The notes beneath the pieces are model-generated. The model was not told the DNA's origin, made no database searches, and saw only the letters and a list, made by a program, of their open reading frames with translations. Shown piece by piece: positions 8,644-18,139 of a stretch of DNA of 64,000 nt; the stretch's first letter is position 1; every line of letters begins with the position of its first letter. Location of the stretch: contig JALKBU010000073.1 in the NCBI GenBank assembly GCA_023091735.1, positions 29,783-93,782 on the forward strand, written 5' to 3'. The translations under genes and the position numbers were made by a program. The DNA is from Trichomonas tenax. Taxonomy: Eukaryota; Parabasalia; Trichomonadida; Trichomonadidae.

Positions 8644-10689
8644 ATGTTTTCTTTATTAGTTTCTTTCGCAGCTGGAGTTATAAACGGAGCGACATCTGGA
8701 ACTCTGACTGTGACAAATACCTATTTCGTTAACCAAACAGACAGATGCATAAATACGGACCAATCTGCGGCATTAACGATTTCAGAAGTTACGTTTTTCC
8801 AATGCACATATAACTACGCACCATGTATTAACTCCCTTGGATCCGGATATACTAATATTCAGAAAGTTTGTGCTTCATTTTGCTTCGCTTCGAACGGAAT
8901 TAGCTTTATGAGGCAATTAAACAGCCAATTGTACATGGCATACAGTTCCTGCACACTCTGCGGTAACGGTGGCGGCTCAGCGGACCAAATTATACTTGAA
9001 TCTTCAAGTGGTTCAAATATGCAATATTTAAACTGCTCCAGCTGCAAACCGATGTACGCCGTTACGAACGCCATGTATACGTCACAGTCAGTTAAGTATT
9101 CCAATTTCATCAACAACACACACACAACACAAGCATTATTCGTTAAGGGAGGAAATACAGAGTGCAACTATAATATCTTCCATAAGAACAAAGGTATCGG
9201 CTTATTTATTGAAGGATTTGGAAGTTTCTACGTTAGAAATTGCTATTTCACAATTAACGAAGCAAACGACATTTTCGCGAAATCCTCTACGGTATACTTA
9301 GAAGGATGCAACTTCTGGGACATGAAAACGGCAGTAGAATCAGCTTCTATCATACTTAACGGAAATGAAAATTATATTTACGGCTCAGGATACCCAGTTG
9401 ACAATTTTGGATCAAATCCAAACTGGGGTAACATCAATAACAGGTGTGCTTATGTTCCTTTCACAGCACCAACATGGCAAGGTTTACCAATCCCAACAAC
9501 ACCTCCAAAGTCTGCAAACCCAACGCCATATGACACACCTTCCACAACACCTTCCACAACACCAGTCATAACTCCATCTACAACACCGTCGACAACTCCG
9601 TCAACTACTCCAAGTACAACACCATCAACAACACCATGTGATACACCATCAGATACTCCTTCAACAACACCATCGACGACTCCATATGACACTCCATCTA
9701 CCACTCCAAGTACTACGCCGTCTACTACACCCAGCACTACTCCTAGTACCACTCCATTGATTACTCCTTTCGATACTCCATCAACAACCCCATCGACTAC
9801 ACCAAGTACAACACCGTCAACGACTCCAGTAGACACTCCATCCACAACTCCTTCTACTACTCCATCTACAACACCTTTTCAGACACCAGTAGACACACCC
9901 TCTACAACACCATCCACAACGCCGTCCACAACCCCTTCAACAACGCCATCGACGACGCCATCCACAACACCGTCGACAACGCCTTCTACAACACCAGTTG
10001 ATACACCAATGACAACACCATCAACTACTCCATACATAACACCATCAGAGACACCTTCCACAACACCAGAAACTACGCCATTTGAATCTCCAGTTAACAC
10101 CCCACAAACAACTCTTGCAACAACACCTCTCGATACACCAAAGACTACGCCAGCAACAACACCGGCTGTTACACCAGTTGAGACACCGGTCACAACATTG
10201 CACGCGACAATGACTCCAGGAACAACACCACATTTCACACCATATCAGACTCCTTCTGATACATTGAATGCAAAGCTTCTTGGATGGGAAGATCCAAAGA
10301 ATGACATTTCTCCATTATCATGGGTCGGAGTTGGCGCTTTAATCATTGCTATTTTCGCTATTGTTGCAACGGTTTTCATTTGCTTGAGGAGAAGACCAAA
10401 AATTGTCGTCCACAATATCGAAGGTGAAGATGACAATGACTCAACAATTTATGAGTACGAAGAAGAGGAAGAGGAAACACACGAAGTCAATGAAGAGAAT
10501 GAAGAATTTGTTTTATTCAGTGATAGAGAAGAGTTCGAACAAGAACCAAATGAAGTTTATGTTGGCCAATATAGCCACGAAAAAACTCCCGACATCGTCT
10601 TTTCAGATGATGACCAAATCAACTTAGCTAACTTCTCTGCTCGTTGCCAAGAGCTAAAGAAGAGCAGCATTAGTAACTTTATAATTTAA
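8644..10689 (+). CDS. surface protein: beta-helix ectodomain, Thr/Pro mucin-like stalk, TM helix, acidic tail
   Basis: The 681-residue protein starts with a short hydrophobic stretch that may be a signal peptide (MFSLLVSFAAG). Residues about 20-285 are a Cys-, Asn- and Tyr-rich repeat region of short beta strands (FYVRNCYF, VYLEGCNFW), as in right-handed beta-helix/Pmp-like surface proteins of trichomonads. About 294-538 is a stalk of S-T-T-P tetrapeptides interrupted by D/V/Y/F-containing units, a likely O-glycosylation scaffold. Residues about 559-582 form a single TM helix (ALIIAIFAIVATVFICL) with an RRR stop-transfer. The last ~100 residues are strongly acidic (EYEEEEEETHE). The stop overlaps TAAATAAA, fitting the trichomonad poly(A) signal. 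The layout suggests a plasma-membrane adhesin or coat protein. Domain order is seen; the adhesion role is inferred. Confidence 0.88.
   Translation: MFSLLVSFAAGVINGATSGTLTVTNTYFVNQTDRCINTDQSAALTISEVTFFQCTYNYAPCINSLGSGYTNIQKVCASFCFASNGISFMRQLNSQLYMAYSSCTLCGNGGGSADQIILESSSGSNMQYLNCSSCKPMYAVTNAMYTSQSVKYSNFINNTHTTQALFVKGGNTECNYNIFHKNKGIGLFIEGFGSFYVRNCYFTINEANDIFAKSSTVYLEGCNFWDMKTAVESASIILNGNENYIYGSGYPVDNFGSNPNWGNINNRCAYVPFTAPTWQGLPIPTTPPKSANPTPYDTPSTTPSTTPVITPSTTPSTTPSTTPSTTPSTTPCDTPSDTPSTTPSTTPYDTPSTTPSTTPSTTPSTTPSTTPLITPFDTPSTTPSTTPSTTPSTTPVDTPSTTPSTTPSTTPFQTPVDTPSTTPSTTPSTTPSTTPSTTPSTTPSTTPSTTPVDTPMTTPSTTPYITPSETPSTTPETTPFESPVNTPQTTLATTPLDTPKTTPATTPAVTPVETPVTTLHATMTPGTTPHFTPYQTPSDTLNAKLLGWEDPKNDISPLSWVGVGALIIAIFAIVATVFICLRRRPKIVVHNIEGEDDNDSTIYEYEEEEEETHEVNEENEEFVLFSDREEFEQEPNEVYVGQYSHEKTPDIVFSDDDQINLANFSARCQELKKSSISNFII
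9523..10260 (+). repeat. coding tandem repeat encoding S-T-T-P units
   Basis: About 60 tetrapeptide units in 740 bp, mostly STTP with variants such as YDTP, VDTP, FQTP and ETTP. Codons for Ser, Thr and Pro vary freely between units, so the DNA is less regular than the protein. Antisense frames opened by this periodicity (Gly-Val-Val-Asp type) are artefacts. Confidence 0.85.
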
Positions 10690-10774
10690 ATAAATATTAT
10701 GTTTGTATTGTTCATGCAAATACATTTTTCTTAAAAATAAAAAAAAAAGTTTAAATGGAAAGAATCAAAACAAA

Positions 10775-12133
10775 TTATGGTTGAGCAAGATCTAAAGCTG
10801 TGCAGCCGTATTCATCTTTGATGTCAGGATTGACTCCTGGAGACTTTAATAATCTTCGAACAATCTCAATATGTCCAAATTCAGCAGCAAGATGAAGAGG
10901 TGTTCTTCCTCTAATATCTTGAGGATTCAAGTTGATTCCTGGCTGTTCTAACAAGACTTCGCAGATCATTGTGTTTCCATTCTCTGCTGCTTTGTGTAAA
11001 CAAGTCTGATGATCGATGCTATCAGTTACTTCAATGTTCGCACCGTTTTTGATGCAATATTGAAGTGCGTAAAGATTATTGTATTCGGCAGCTGTATAAA
11101 GAACTTGATCGAGGTCTTGAACAGCACTCTGTTGAACAATGAAGTCAAACATAACCTCCTGACGCGCGAGTGTTGCTGGAATCAATGTATTATCCCAATT
11201 ATCACGATGAATTAATAACCATTTTTTTGCAGCATTGCAAACGCCAGCAGCTGTAAACTGTTGGATAGTAGTTCCCAATAAGTCTGGTTTGCGAACTTGA
11301 GCTTTCTGTTTTACCAGATAATTGAAAATATTTTCTGAATTGTAAAGCGCTGCGAAAGAAATAAGTGATGGTTCATGATGAGCAAGTTCTATTGGCTCGA
11401 ATAAACTTGGTTTGATCGTATCATTGAAATCAATTGGATTTCTATAACAATATTCTTCGAATTTATCAATTAAATCATACTTAATCATGTAAGGAACAGT
11501 TCCCTCAAGAAATCCGTGACGAACAAGTTGACAAATCGGCGCATAACGGTCTTGATTATATTGATATTTTCCTTTCCAGTATTCTTTTAGTGTTTTATCG
11601 AAGAATTCACGTGATGCTGGTGATAAAAAATTCATTTTATCGCATTCAGCGAGAAGTTTGTTTCCTTGTTCACGATTATCGTTGAATAATTCTTGAATGA
11701 ATGAAACAATGAGTAAGAAGTATTGATTTTCGTATTTCTTTGGGAATTTGGAGATATAAGCCTTAAGTTCATCAAGAGAAAAGAAATTAAGATAATATAA
11801 TTCTAAAAGAAGCTTGTAATTCGAAATTTTGTCTGCATTTCTTCTCGCAGGATGGAAGAGTTTACTGAGAAGAACATTTTTGAAAGCTGTTGAATGAAAA
11901 TTGAGTTCGCAACATAATTTAGCGATTTCTGTAAATTTCTTTGGCCTCATCATGAACAATTCAGTGATTTCCTTAACTAAACTGCGTAATCCAGCCATAC
12001 TTCGCAAGAATTTAGTTTGATTTATTGCATCGATTGTTTCTTCGACGTTCTTTTCAGTGTAGTTCAATAGAATCGTCTGAAGAGGAACAATTTCGTTCTT
12101 TGGAATATAAGATCGATCATCTGTTGGCTGCAT
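10775..12133 (-). CDS. ankyrin-repeat protein (DUF3447-like trichomonad family)
   Basis: Starting from the first ATG (12131-12133) the protein has 452 residues. The N-terminal half is helical and lacks repeats, as in the large trichomonad ankyrin/DUF3447 family. From about residue 255 ankyrin-type helix pairs appear, and the last three repeats are canonical (TCLHKAAENG, TPLHLAAEFGHIEIVRRLL, TALDLAQP). The chain ends right after the last repeat, with no TM or signal sequence, so a cytoplasmic scaffold is likely. The gene converges with the surface-protein gene; the two stop codons are about 85 bp apart. An in-frame GTG 18 nt upstream is not needed. The reading frame is intact, unlike the ankyrin fragments at 38.7-40.9 kb. 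Partners cannot be read from sequence. Confidence 0.85.
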   Translation of the reverse strand: MQPTDDRSYIPKNEIVPLQTILLNYTEKNVEETIDAINQTKFLRSMAGLRSLVKEITELFMMRPKKFTEIAKLCCELNFHSTAFKNVLLSKLFHPARRNADKISNYKLLLELYYLNFFSLDELKAYISKFPKKYENQYFLLIVSFIQELFNDNREQGNKLLAECDKMNFLSPASREFFDKTLKEYWKGKYQYNQDRYAPICQLVRHGFLEGTVPYMIKYDLIDKFEEYCYRNPIDFNDTIKPSLFEPIELAHHEPSLISFAALYNSENIFNYLVKQKAQVRKPDLLGTTIQQFTAAGVCNAAKKWLLIHRDNWDNTLIPATLARQEVMFDFIVQQSAVQDLDQVLYTAAEYNNLYALQYCIKNGANIEVTDSIDHQTCLHKAAENGNTMICEVLLEQPGINLNPQDIRGRTPLHLAAEFGHIEIVRRLLKSPGVNPDIKDEYGCTALDLAQP

Positions 12134-12172
12134 TTTTTTATATTTTGACACTTTTATTTTTATATTGTAAAA

Positions 12173-12180
12173 AAGTGAGA
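12173..12180 (-). promoter_or_regulatory. possible initiator of the ankyrin gene
   Basis: Minus-strand TCTCACTT contains TCACTT; the +1 base (12176) is 43 nt upstream of the ATG, longer than usual. Confidence 0.35.
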
Positions 12181-12672
12181 ATGAGGCAATATTAAATTTA
12201 AATTCAGTTTTAAGTGCGATAATCGAAATAGCTGTTTATAACAGATGGCCACATTTTAAACTTGGACGGAGAAATGGTACGAGAAATGCTTATCATTTGA
12301 ATTTCCCAATATATTTTTCATTTTTGAGCTTCAACAGCTTCAAAACAACATATTTTTTCAGTTCATGAATAAACATATATTCAAGAAAATCATTGTTCAA
12401 TATTTTTTATGTTCGATTTTCAAATTTCCGATTGAGACTTTATAATTAAAAATTTGAAATCAAATACTTTATGCAAATATATGGGTAAGATTAAATTATG
12501 ATATAATCAATTTTGATTTTGATATTTCTTTGACTTATTTGTAATTTTATGATATTTTATTGTGATATTTGATGTTGTTTCTATTTGCACCGAAATTGGA
12601 AAAATCTTTTTGTCGAATATTTTTATATTGCGCTGTTTTTCTTTGATATTTAATCGCTATTAATGACAAAAA
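12181..12672. other. intergenic DNA between divergent genes
   Basis: About 490 bp of AT-rich sequence between the starts of the ankyrin and LRR genes. I see nothing else in it. Confidence 0.5.
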
Positions 12673-12678
12673 TCACTT
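12673..12678 (+). promoter_or_regulatory. possible initiator of the LRR gene
   Basis: TCACTT matches the trichomonad initiator; its +1 base (12675) is 56 nt upstream of the ATG at 12731, at the long end of the expected range. Confidence 0.35.
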
Positions 12679-12730
12679 TTGCAGAATCAAAAACTTAATT
12701 TAAAAATCGTTATTTTTTATTACAAAATAA

Positions 12731-15700
12731 ATGAACAAAACTTCAGCTGCAAAGTTTCGACAGAAGCTCAAAAACATGCAAAAAGAGTTAAACGAGAATG
12801 AAATGAATGCAGTTGGAGATTTATTCAATGAATTGAACGAATTTATGCAAATTTCAATAATTGATTTAAGTTCTGAAGAGAAACAAATATATGCATTATC
12901 ACAACATTTCATTTCTAAATTCATTATTGACAATAAAACAGGCCAAATTCAACTAGAAACGAATATAAATTTGCTCGAAGTCCAAGAAATCAACTTAAAT
13001 CAAGATTCGTTGAAAGTTATTGCAGAAAATACAGAGTTTGCTATTAATTCAACAAAAATAATCGATTTTGCTAAAATTTTATATCGCAATCTTTCAATTA
13101 TTCATTTTGCGCACTCTCAAAAGCAGAAACCACAAGTCTACAGTTACAATAAAACATTGCTACCGCCTTTTAATCCACCATTGTCGCTTGCACAAATATT
13201 TCAATTTTTCTATTCTTCGTTTTTATGCTATGAAAACCTGGTTTACACTCATCATCCGGTTCAGTACTTTCATTATTTGCTTTCAAATTCGATTCCTATT
13301 TTTGATTGTTCGAGATTGCCACAATTTGTGTCAAAATGTCTTCCAAGTGCATTATTCTCAATGATGTCATTTCCGAACATCAAAGGTGTTGTGTGTCATG
13401 ATACACCATTTCAATTAATTTATATTGCAATTTTACAAATGCTTTCTATTGCTCCAAAGAACCTTGGGCTGCTTCACGTCAATAACTGTGATGCAGACAC
13501 ATCAAAATTTGAAGATTTTTGTCAAGTTTTGAGTTCTCAAAAATTTCCATCTCTCGAATATATTGATATCTCTGACAACATCATTGATTCAATTCAGCCA
13601 TTTGTTGAGTTGATAGGATCAATTTCTAGTCCATTGGTTCATCTTGGACTCTCCAATTGCTGCTTGAATGAACAAACAACAACAATTCTCATTAAATCAC
13701 TGAAAAGCAACGAAAACTTGGAAAATATCAAAGAGCTCAAAATCGGAGGCGCAGTTTTCAACAAAGTATCATTAAATGAATTCTCACAATTCTGTTCGAA
13801 AGCTAAGCTCTCGTATATTGATATCTCTAATACTAATTTCACAGATCAACTCTTGAACATAATATTAAACACAAAACAACCAATCGAAAAACTTCAAATG
13901 TCGAATTGCAAAATCAATGAATATTGTTATTCCAATATCCTCAAATTGATTCATTCCTCAACCACATTAAATTTCTTGGATATCAGCAACTGCCAGTTTT
14001 CAGGATCTCGCTTAGGAGACATTATTTCAGCGATGGGACAACACAAAGATTCAACACTTATTATGGATGAAATCTTAATGGATGATTCTGCTGCTGTTGA
14101 AATTGCACGAGGATTCATTTCGACACCTGCTGGAAATATCAAAAGGATTTCCCTCAAGAGATCGAATTTCACAAAAAGTTTGCAGAAACTTATAATAAGC
14201 ATTGCTAAAACATTCCAACTCGAAGAATTATATATCGATAATCCTTCTGAAGACTGTCAGCAGTTCGTTATTGATTTGTTGAACAGTGGTGTCAAGAGAT
14301 TAAGTGCACAAAATACAATATCGACTTATTCGATGAACGTTATTGATTCTTTAGTAACATGCAAATGCCAGTTTGTTGATCTTTCATTTAACAACATGAC
14401 AGATGAAGAAGTCGTAAAGATAGTATCAGCAATCCAAACAAATCATAATTTGAGATCTGTAAAGATTTCTGGAAGTGTAATTGAAGAGAAGGAGACATTT
14501 GAGAAAATCGTGAATTTGTTCAACAAATATCCAAAGTGCACTGAAATGATGTTCAAAGGCAGTGATGACTTCGGTTTTGATAATTATCAGTACTTCTTGC
14601 AGATGTCTGAAGCAACTGATTCTAATCGTGCTAAGAATGGTTTGAGTTTCGAGATATCAATCGATTCTAACTTTGATGAATTCATTAAGATCTCAAATTC
14701 ATATTTAATGAATCAAAACATTCACAAGCACTCTATTCTTGGTGATTCACTTGATCTTCCATATCCATTCAAGGAAGTGATTGAGAAGCAAAAACGTGGA
14801 TCAAACGCAGATATAGTTTATGGACTTCCAGTTAGTCAGATCGATGATGAAAAGAATGAGGATCCATCACAATTGGTTTATCTCCAAAAGAAGAACATCA
14901 AGGTCGAAAAACTTGTTTATAATGAGAATGATGGTCCATATTATGCAGTTTCTCCACTTGTCCAAGATATCAATGCTCAAGAACCAAAACAAAACTTCAT
15001 CAATAATGAACTCAAAACAGATGATGACGAAAATTACTCAACAGAAAAGATCGAACCTACACCAGCTAAAAAGAAACTTCCAGCGTTTGACTCATCGAGC
15101 GATGATGATTATAATGAAGCTGAAAACTTACATCAACTTCCTCAGTTCGATGATTCGAGTGAAACACATCCTCCAACAGCACAAACAGATGACTTAAAGA
15201 ATGTTGCAAGATTAGAATCAGATTACGATGACTCTGACATTGATGAATTCTTGAATACCAATGCAATGCCCGATTTCACTCCTGATATGTTTTCTAACTT
15301 GATTAATAATCCAAAACCAATTCAGCCATTATCAGATGATGAAATCAAGATGATTACAATTAATGATGAACCTAAAGAACAGTTCTTACCAACTCCAAAG
15401 TCATCAACAGCATCAGAAAAGCCAAAAAAGTCATCAACAGCTTCAGATAAGCAACCAAAGTCATCATCAGCGAGAAAGTCTTATCGTGCTTATAAATCTC
15501 TTGACGAAGAAGTCAATCTTTCAAGCGGAATTGCAGATGTTCCTCCACCTGATGATTCATCAGCAAACATTTCGAGTGGATACAAGAGACCAATGATGTA
15601 TGAACGATTCTCTTTCTTGTATGATGAAGTAAAGAAGGAAAAGAAAGAAGAATTGTCACCTCAGATCAAAATAAAGAGCAGTGATGATGATTCGCCAAAA

Positions 15701-15895
15701 CCATCTCCAGCAAAGCAAAAATCAAATATCAAGTCCCCAGCAGACAGAAAGCCACAGCCTTCCTCTAAAGTCACATTAAAGAAGCCATCGCCAGCAAGTA
15801 ATAAGAATCAAATCAAACCAAACAAAAGGAACGATAAAGATTTTTTGGCAATGGCCCTTTCTTCTCCAATCATTCTTAGTTCAGATGATGAATAA
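12731..15895 (+). CDS. leucine-rich repeat (RI-like) protein with long acidic, disordered C-terminus
   Basis: The 1054-residue protein starts MNKTSAAKFRQKLKNMQKEL. Residues about 1-210 form a non-repetitive, PH-sized N-terminal region. About 210-640 consist of ribonuclease-inhibitor-type LRRs (SLEYIDISDNIID, LVHLGLSNCCLNE, LSYIDISNTNFTD, LNFLDISNCQFSG). From about 700 the chain is low-complexity and highly charged, with many acidic phosphorylation-type sites (SSDDDYNEAE, DSDIDEFL) and Lys/Ser/Pro blocks near the end. An N-terminal domain, RI-type LRRs and a disordered tail is the plan of CARMIL-type actin regulators; I do not see a CARMIL capping-protein-binding motif with certainty. No signal or TM sequence, so probably cytoplasmic. 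The stop is within TAAATG, compatible with the TAAA poly(A) signal. Confidence 0.85.
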   Translation: MNKTSAAKFRQKLKNMQKELNENEMNAVGDLFNELNEFMQISIIDLSSEEKQIYALSQHFISKFIIDNKTGQIQLETNINLLEVQEINLNQDSLKVIAENTEFAINSTKIIDFAKILYRNLSIIHFAHSQKQKPQVYSYNKTLLPPFNPPLSLAQIFQFFYSSFLCYENLVYTHHPVQYFHYLLSNSIPIFDCSRLPQFVSKCLPSALFSMMSFPNIKGVVCHDTPFQLIYIAILQMLSIAPKNLGLLHVNNCDADTSKFEDFCQVLSSQKFPSLEYIDISDNIIDSIQPFVELIGSISSPLVHLGLSNCCLNEQTTTILIKSLKSNENLENIKELKIGGAVFNKVSLNEFSQFCSKAKLSYIDISNTNFTDQLLNIILNTKQPIEKLQMSNCKINEYCYSNILKLIHSSTTLNFLDISNCQFSGSRLGDIISAMGQHKDSTLIMDEILMDDSAAVEIARGFISTPAGNIKRISLKRSNFTKSLQKLIISIAKTFQLEELYIDNPSEDCQQFVIDLLNSGVKRLSAQNTISTYSMNVIDSLVTCKCQFVDLSFNNMTDEEVVKIVSAIQTNHNLRSVKISGSVIEEKETFEKIVNLFNKYPKCTEMMFKGSDDFGFDNYQYFLQMSEATDSNRAKNGLSFEISIDSNFDEFIKISNSYLMNQNIHKHSILGDSLDLPYPFKEVIEKQKRGSNADIVYGLPVSQIDDEKNEDPSQLVYLQKKNIKVEKLVYNENDGPYYAVSPLVQDINAQEPKQNFINNELKTDDDENYSTEKIEPTPAKKKLPAFDSSSDDDYNEAENLHQLPQFDDSSETHPPTAQTDDLKNVARLESDYDDSDIDEFLNTNAMPDFTPDMFSNLINNPKPIQPLSDDEIKMITINDEPKEQFLPTPKSSTASEKPKKSSTASDKQPKSSSARKSYRAYKSLDEEVNLSSGIADVPPPDDSSANISSGYKRPMMYERFSFLYDEVKKEKKEELSPQIKIKSSDDDSPKPSPAKQKSNIKSPADRKPQPSSKVTLKKPSPASNKNQIKPNKRNDKDFLAMALSSPIILSSDDE

Positions 15896-15931
15896 ATGTT
15901 CCATTGTTTTTGTAATTAAAACTTTCTACTT

Positions 15932-16978
15932 TTATATACTGAATGTAGTATTTAATATCAAAATTAACGTATTCAATCTAAGATTTGTTCGACAAACACT
16001 ACAAACAATAAAATCGGAAGCTAATGTGATTTTGACAAATCCATTCCCATATTGTGTGGATGTGTTACCTTTCAGCAAAATAGTATCAAAGAAAACATAT
16101 CCGGAATAGTGATTTGGTTGTCCTGTGTGGATGATATTATTCGATTGAGATTGTTTTGAAATTGCATCACATTGAGGATGTCCTGATATGAATGAAGAAG
16201 CGGAACTTCCAACACTAACTCTACAATCTATAGAAGAGCCACCTCCACCACCATAATATCCTCCGCCGGATGCTGATCCCCAACAATCTATTTCAGAACT
16301 TGGAGAACCTCCAATTCCAAATTTTCCATTTTCACCATTCTTTAGTGAACTGTCACTTGAAGTCGAACCAATTCCTGGCTGAGTCTGTTTTGCACCAATA
16401 GAATTTGTAAGAGTTCCAGTTGGTGTGCATGTTGGATTATCCCCATATGTTCCATTATCGCCTATGATTGCGCCTCCATGTGGACCTTGAATGAATCCCA
16501 TATGGTATTGAGATCCAGTCCCACCTGCAGCAACCATTATTCGCGACATAAGAGATGCAAAATTATCCCATTCACCAGAAATAGTTCTCATATCTGTTGC
16601 TCCACCACCGGAGCCCGCATAATTTCTTTGGCAATTGCTACCGTGGCCTCCTCCATTAAAAGTTCGAGGCCCATTTGCATCACCTTTCTCGCCTAAATAA
16701 AAGAAGAATGTTTCAGAATGAGCAATGCCAATTGCACCGCTTGAGTAGGCGCCACGGCCGCCGTTGTTTGAACCTATTACAATTCCGCCGCCTGATGCAC
16801 CAATCATCTCAATGCGATATATTTCCGGCTTAAAAATAACTTTGTAAGGACTACATTGAGAGCCTAAAGTGCAAGGATAATCTAATGTAACGCTCCTTCC
16901 ATCACTACTCCACATGATACTTGTATTACCACGAGATGGATATAGTAAATCGATTGATACAAATTTCTTAATATTCAT
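15932..16978 (-). CDS. glycine-rich protein resembling the ALK/LTK glycine-rich domain
   Basis: 348 residues from the ATG at 16976-16978. DYPCTLGSQCSPYKV (residues about 33-47) is the usual opening of this trichomonad family. Then come EMIGASGGG (about 57-65) and glycine clusters GGRGAYSSGAIG, YLGEKGD, GGGHGSN, AGSGGGATDMR, VAAGGTG and GGGYYGGGGGSSIDCR, ending in GNGFVKIT. This is the order of motifs in the glycine-rich domain of ALK/LTK-type receptors. I see no clear signal peptide or TM helix, and the last 30 residues are moderately hydrophobic, so localisation is unclear; the conserved Cys residues suggest an extracellular fold. The gene converges on the LRR gene with only 36 bp between stops, and its own stop overlaps TAAA. 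A broken relative lies at 26.9-27.7 kb. Function unknown. Confidence 0.8.
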   Translation of the reverse strand: MNIKKFVSIDLLYPSRGNTSIMWSSDGRSVTLDYPCTLGSQCSPYKVIFKPEIYRIEMIGASGGGIVIGSNNGGRGAYSSGAIGIAHSETFFFYLGEKGDANGPRTFNGGGHGSNCQRNYAGSGGGATDMRTISGEWDNFASLMSRIMVAAGGTGSQYHMGFIQGPHGGAIIGDNGTYGDNPTCTPTGTLTNSIGAKQTQPGIGSTSSDSSLKNGENGKFGIGGSPSSEIDCWGSASGGGYYGGGGGSSIDCRVSVGSSASSFISGHPQCDAISKQSQSNNIIHTGQPNHYSGYVFFDTILLKGNTSTQYGNGFVKITLASDFIVCSVCRTNLRLNTLILILNTTFSI

Positions 16979-17130
16979 TCATTTAAACACTTATCGTACA
17001 GATGAACGTATATCACTATTTATATAATAGATGTGATTAAGTCACAAAAGCAATTGCTTTCATGATTTTAAGATGATGGGCATCAAAAATGCACTTTTCA
17101 AAAATACCTTGTTGTTGCTTACCGAAATTT

Positions 17131-17720
17131 GTCACGAAAAAGTGACATTATCTGACATGTAAACACAAATATTTGACAAATAAATATTTACGTGGCGTGT
17201 GATTATAAATGATTATTGGAAGAATGATATCCTATATTTGTTTAAATTTACTTTGAAAAGAAAAATTAAGTGCTTGATTGGCACTGGTATCCAAAATGCT
17301 AGCAATCCAGTCCACAGTTCTTCCTTTCAGAAGCATTCTGTAAAGTAAATCGCTGATTATTTCGAAAATCGAGTCTGAAAGGAAGAACTGTGGACCGGAT
17401 TGCTAGTACCTTGGCTACAAGTCCCAATCAAGCATTTAATTTTGCTCTTCAGAGGCATTCTGAAGTGGAAATCTTTGATTTCTTAATGATGGCGTATGAA
17501 AGGAAGATCGGTGAGTTTAGCTACTAACATGCGTGGTTCCTGTGTCAATGCAGTCCCCAGTTCTTCCCGTCAGACGCGATTTTGAAATAAAAACTAATAC
17601 ATAATTTGAACGATTATAGGACTTTACATGTCAAAATATTAATATTTTGACAAATAAACGGGAGATCACAATAACTTTACATGTCAGATAAAATTACTTT
17701 TTATGTCACTTTTTCATTGT
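17131..17720. mobile_element. inverted-repeat-bounded non-coding element containing a long hairpin
   Basis: Left flank (17138-17185) reads GAAAAAGTGACATTATCTGACATGTAAA. On the opposite strand at 17660-17720 the same blocks recur in the same order (GAAAAAGTGACAT, then TATCTGACATGTAAA) with a short insertion between them; TTTGACAAATAAA blocks follow inside both flanks. The interior has no open frame but contains the 182-nt hairpin at 17262-17443 and a degenerate further copy of its pieces up to about 17580. This fits a non-autonomous foldback/MITE-like element. Relatives of the flank (TGTCATGTAA) are seen near 55.1-55.25 kb. Boundaries are approximate and no target duplication was identified. 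Confidence 0.55.
17262..17443. repeat. 182-nt long imperfect hairpin
   Basis: Left arm 17262-17332 and right arm 17373-17443 are about 71 nt each and pair along almost their whole length with scattered mismatches. Outer ends are AAAATTAAGTGCTTGATTGG against CCAATCAAGCATTTAATTTT; inner parts are CCACAGTTCTTCCTTTCAGA against TCTGAAAGGAAGAACTGTGG. The loop is about 40 nt. CAGTCCCCAGTTCTTCCCGTCAGA-like sequence near 17549-17573 is a diverged direct copy of the inner arm. Confidence 0.8.
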
Positions 17721-17956
17721 AACTTTCAGTACGTGAGAATTGGAAATGTGTCTAAATTAAGCTTCATTTCAAAATGTTCAAAGCAATTTTTCGCGAGGTA
17801 GGCAACTAATTCCAACATTTGCCTGTGATTCACCGAAATTGTTTGTGTAAAATGGGTCATTCTAAATGATTTTTTTTGAAAGATCTCAGTGTTTTTTCCA
17901 TCAGTTTTTATTTAGGCCATTAAATTTTGTTGTCAATAGTCATATGACTAAACTTC

Positions 17957-18046
17957 TTTTTTTAATCTAGGTACTCCTCTCAATTTTTTCAAGGGGTCCC
18001 CTCAATATTGTGAGGAACACGCCCGTAGAGTGCCTAGATTAAAAAA
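17957..18046. mobile_element. 90-bp MITE-like foldback
   Basis: TTTTTTAATCTAGGTACTC near 17957-17975 is inverted as GAGTGCCTAGATTAAAAAA at 18028-18046 with one mismatch. The inside (GGGGTCCCCTC) also folds. No coding capacity. It lies just upstream of the lipase pseudogene. Confidence 0.6.
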
Positions 18047-18139
18047 TGTAGTTTATGAATATTATTCAGCGAATTGTTTTGCCTTTAATGTGTCAATTTT
18101 TTATAACCGCTGTCAGATCTAATTATACAAAGTACTGTA

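Noticed and set aside
9450..10238. Long antisense open frames rich in G-V-V-D-G-V opposite the surface-protein stalk
   Set aside because: They are produced by the periodic Ser/Thr/Pro codons of the plus strand; there is no natural protein composition and no initiator.
13068..13364. Additional frames inside the LRR gene and similar frames inside the BEACH and helical-repeat genes
   Set aside because: Shadows of long real genes with no independent support.
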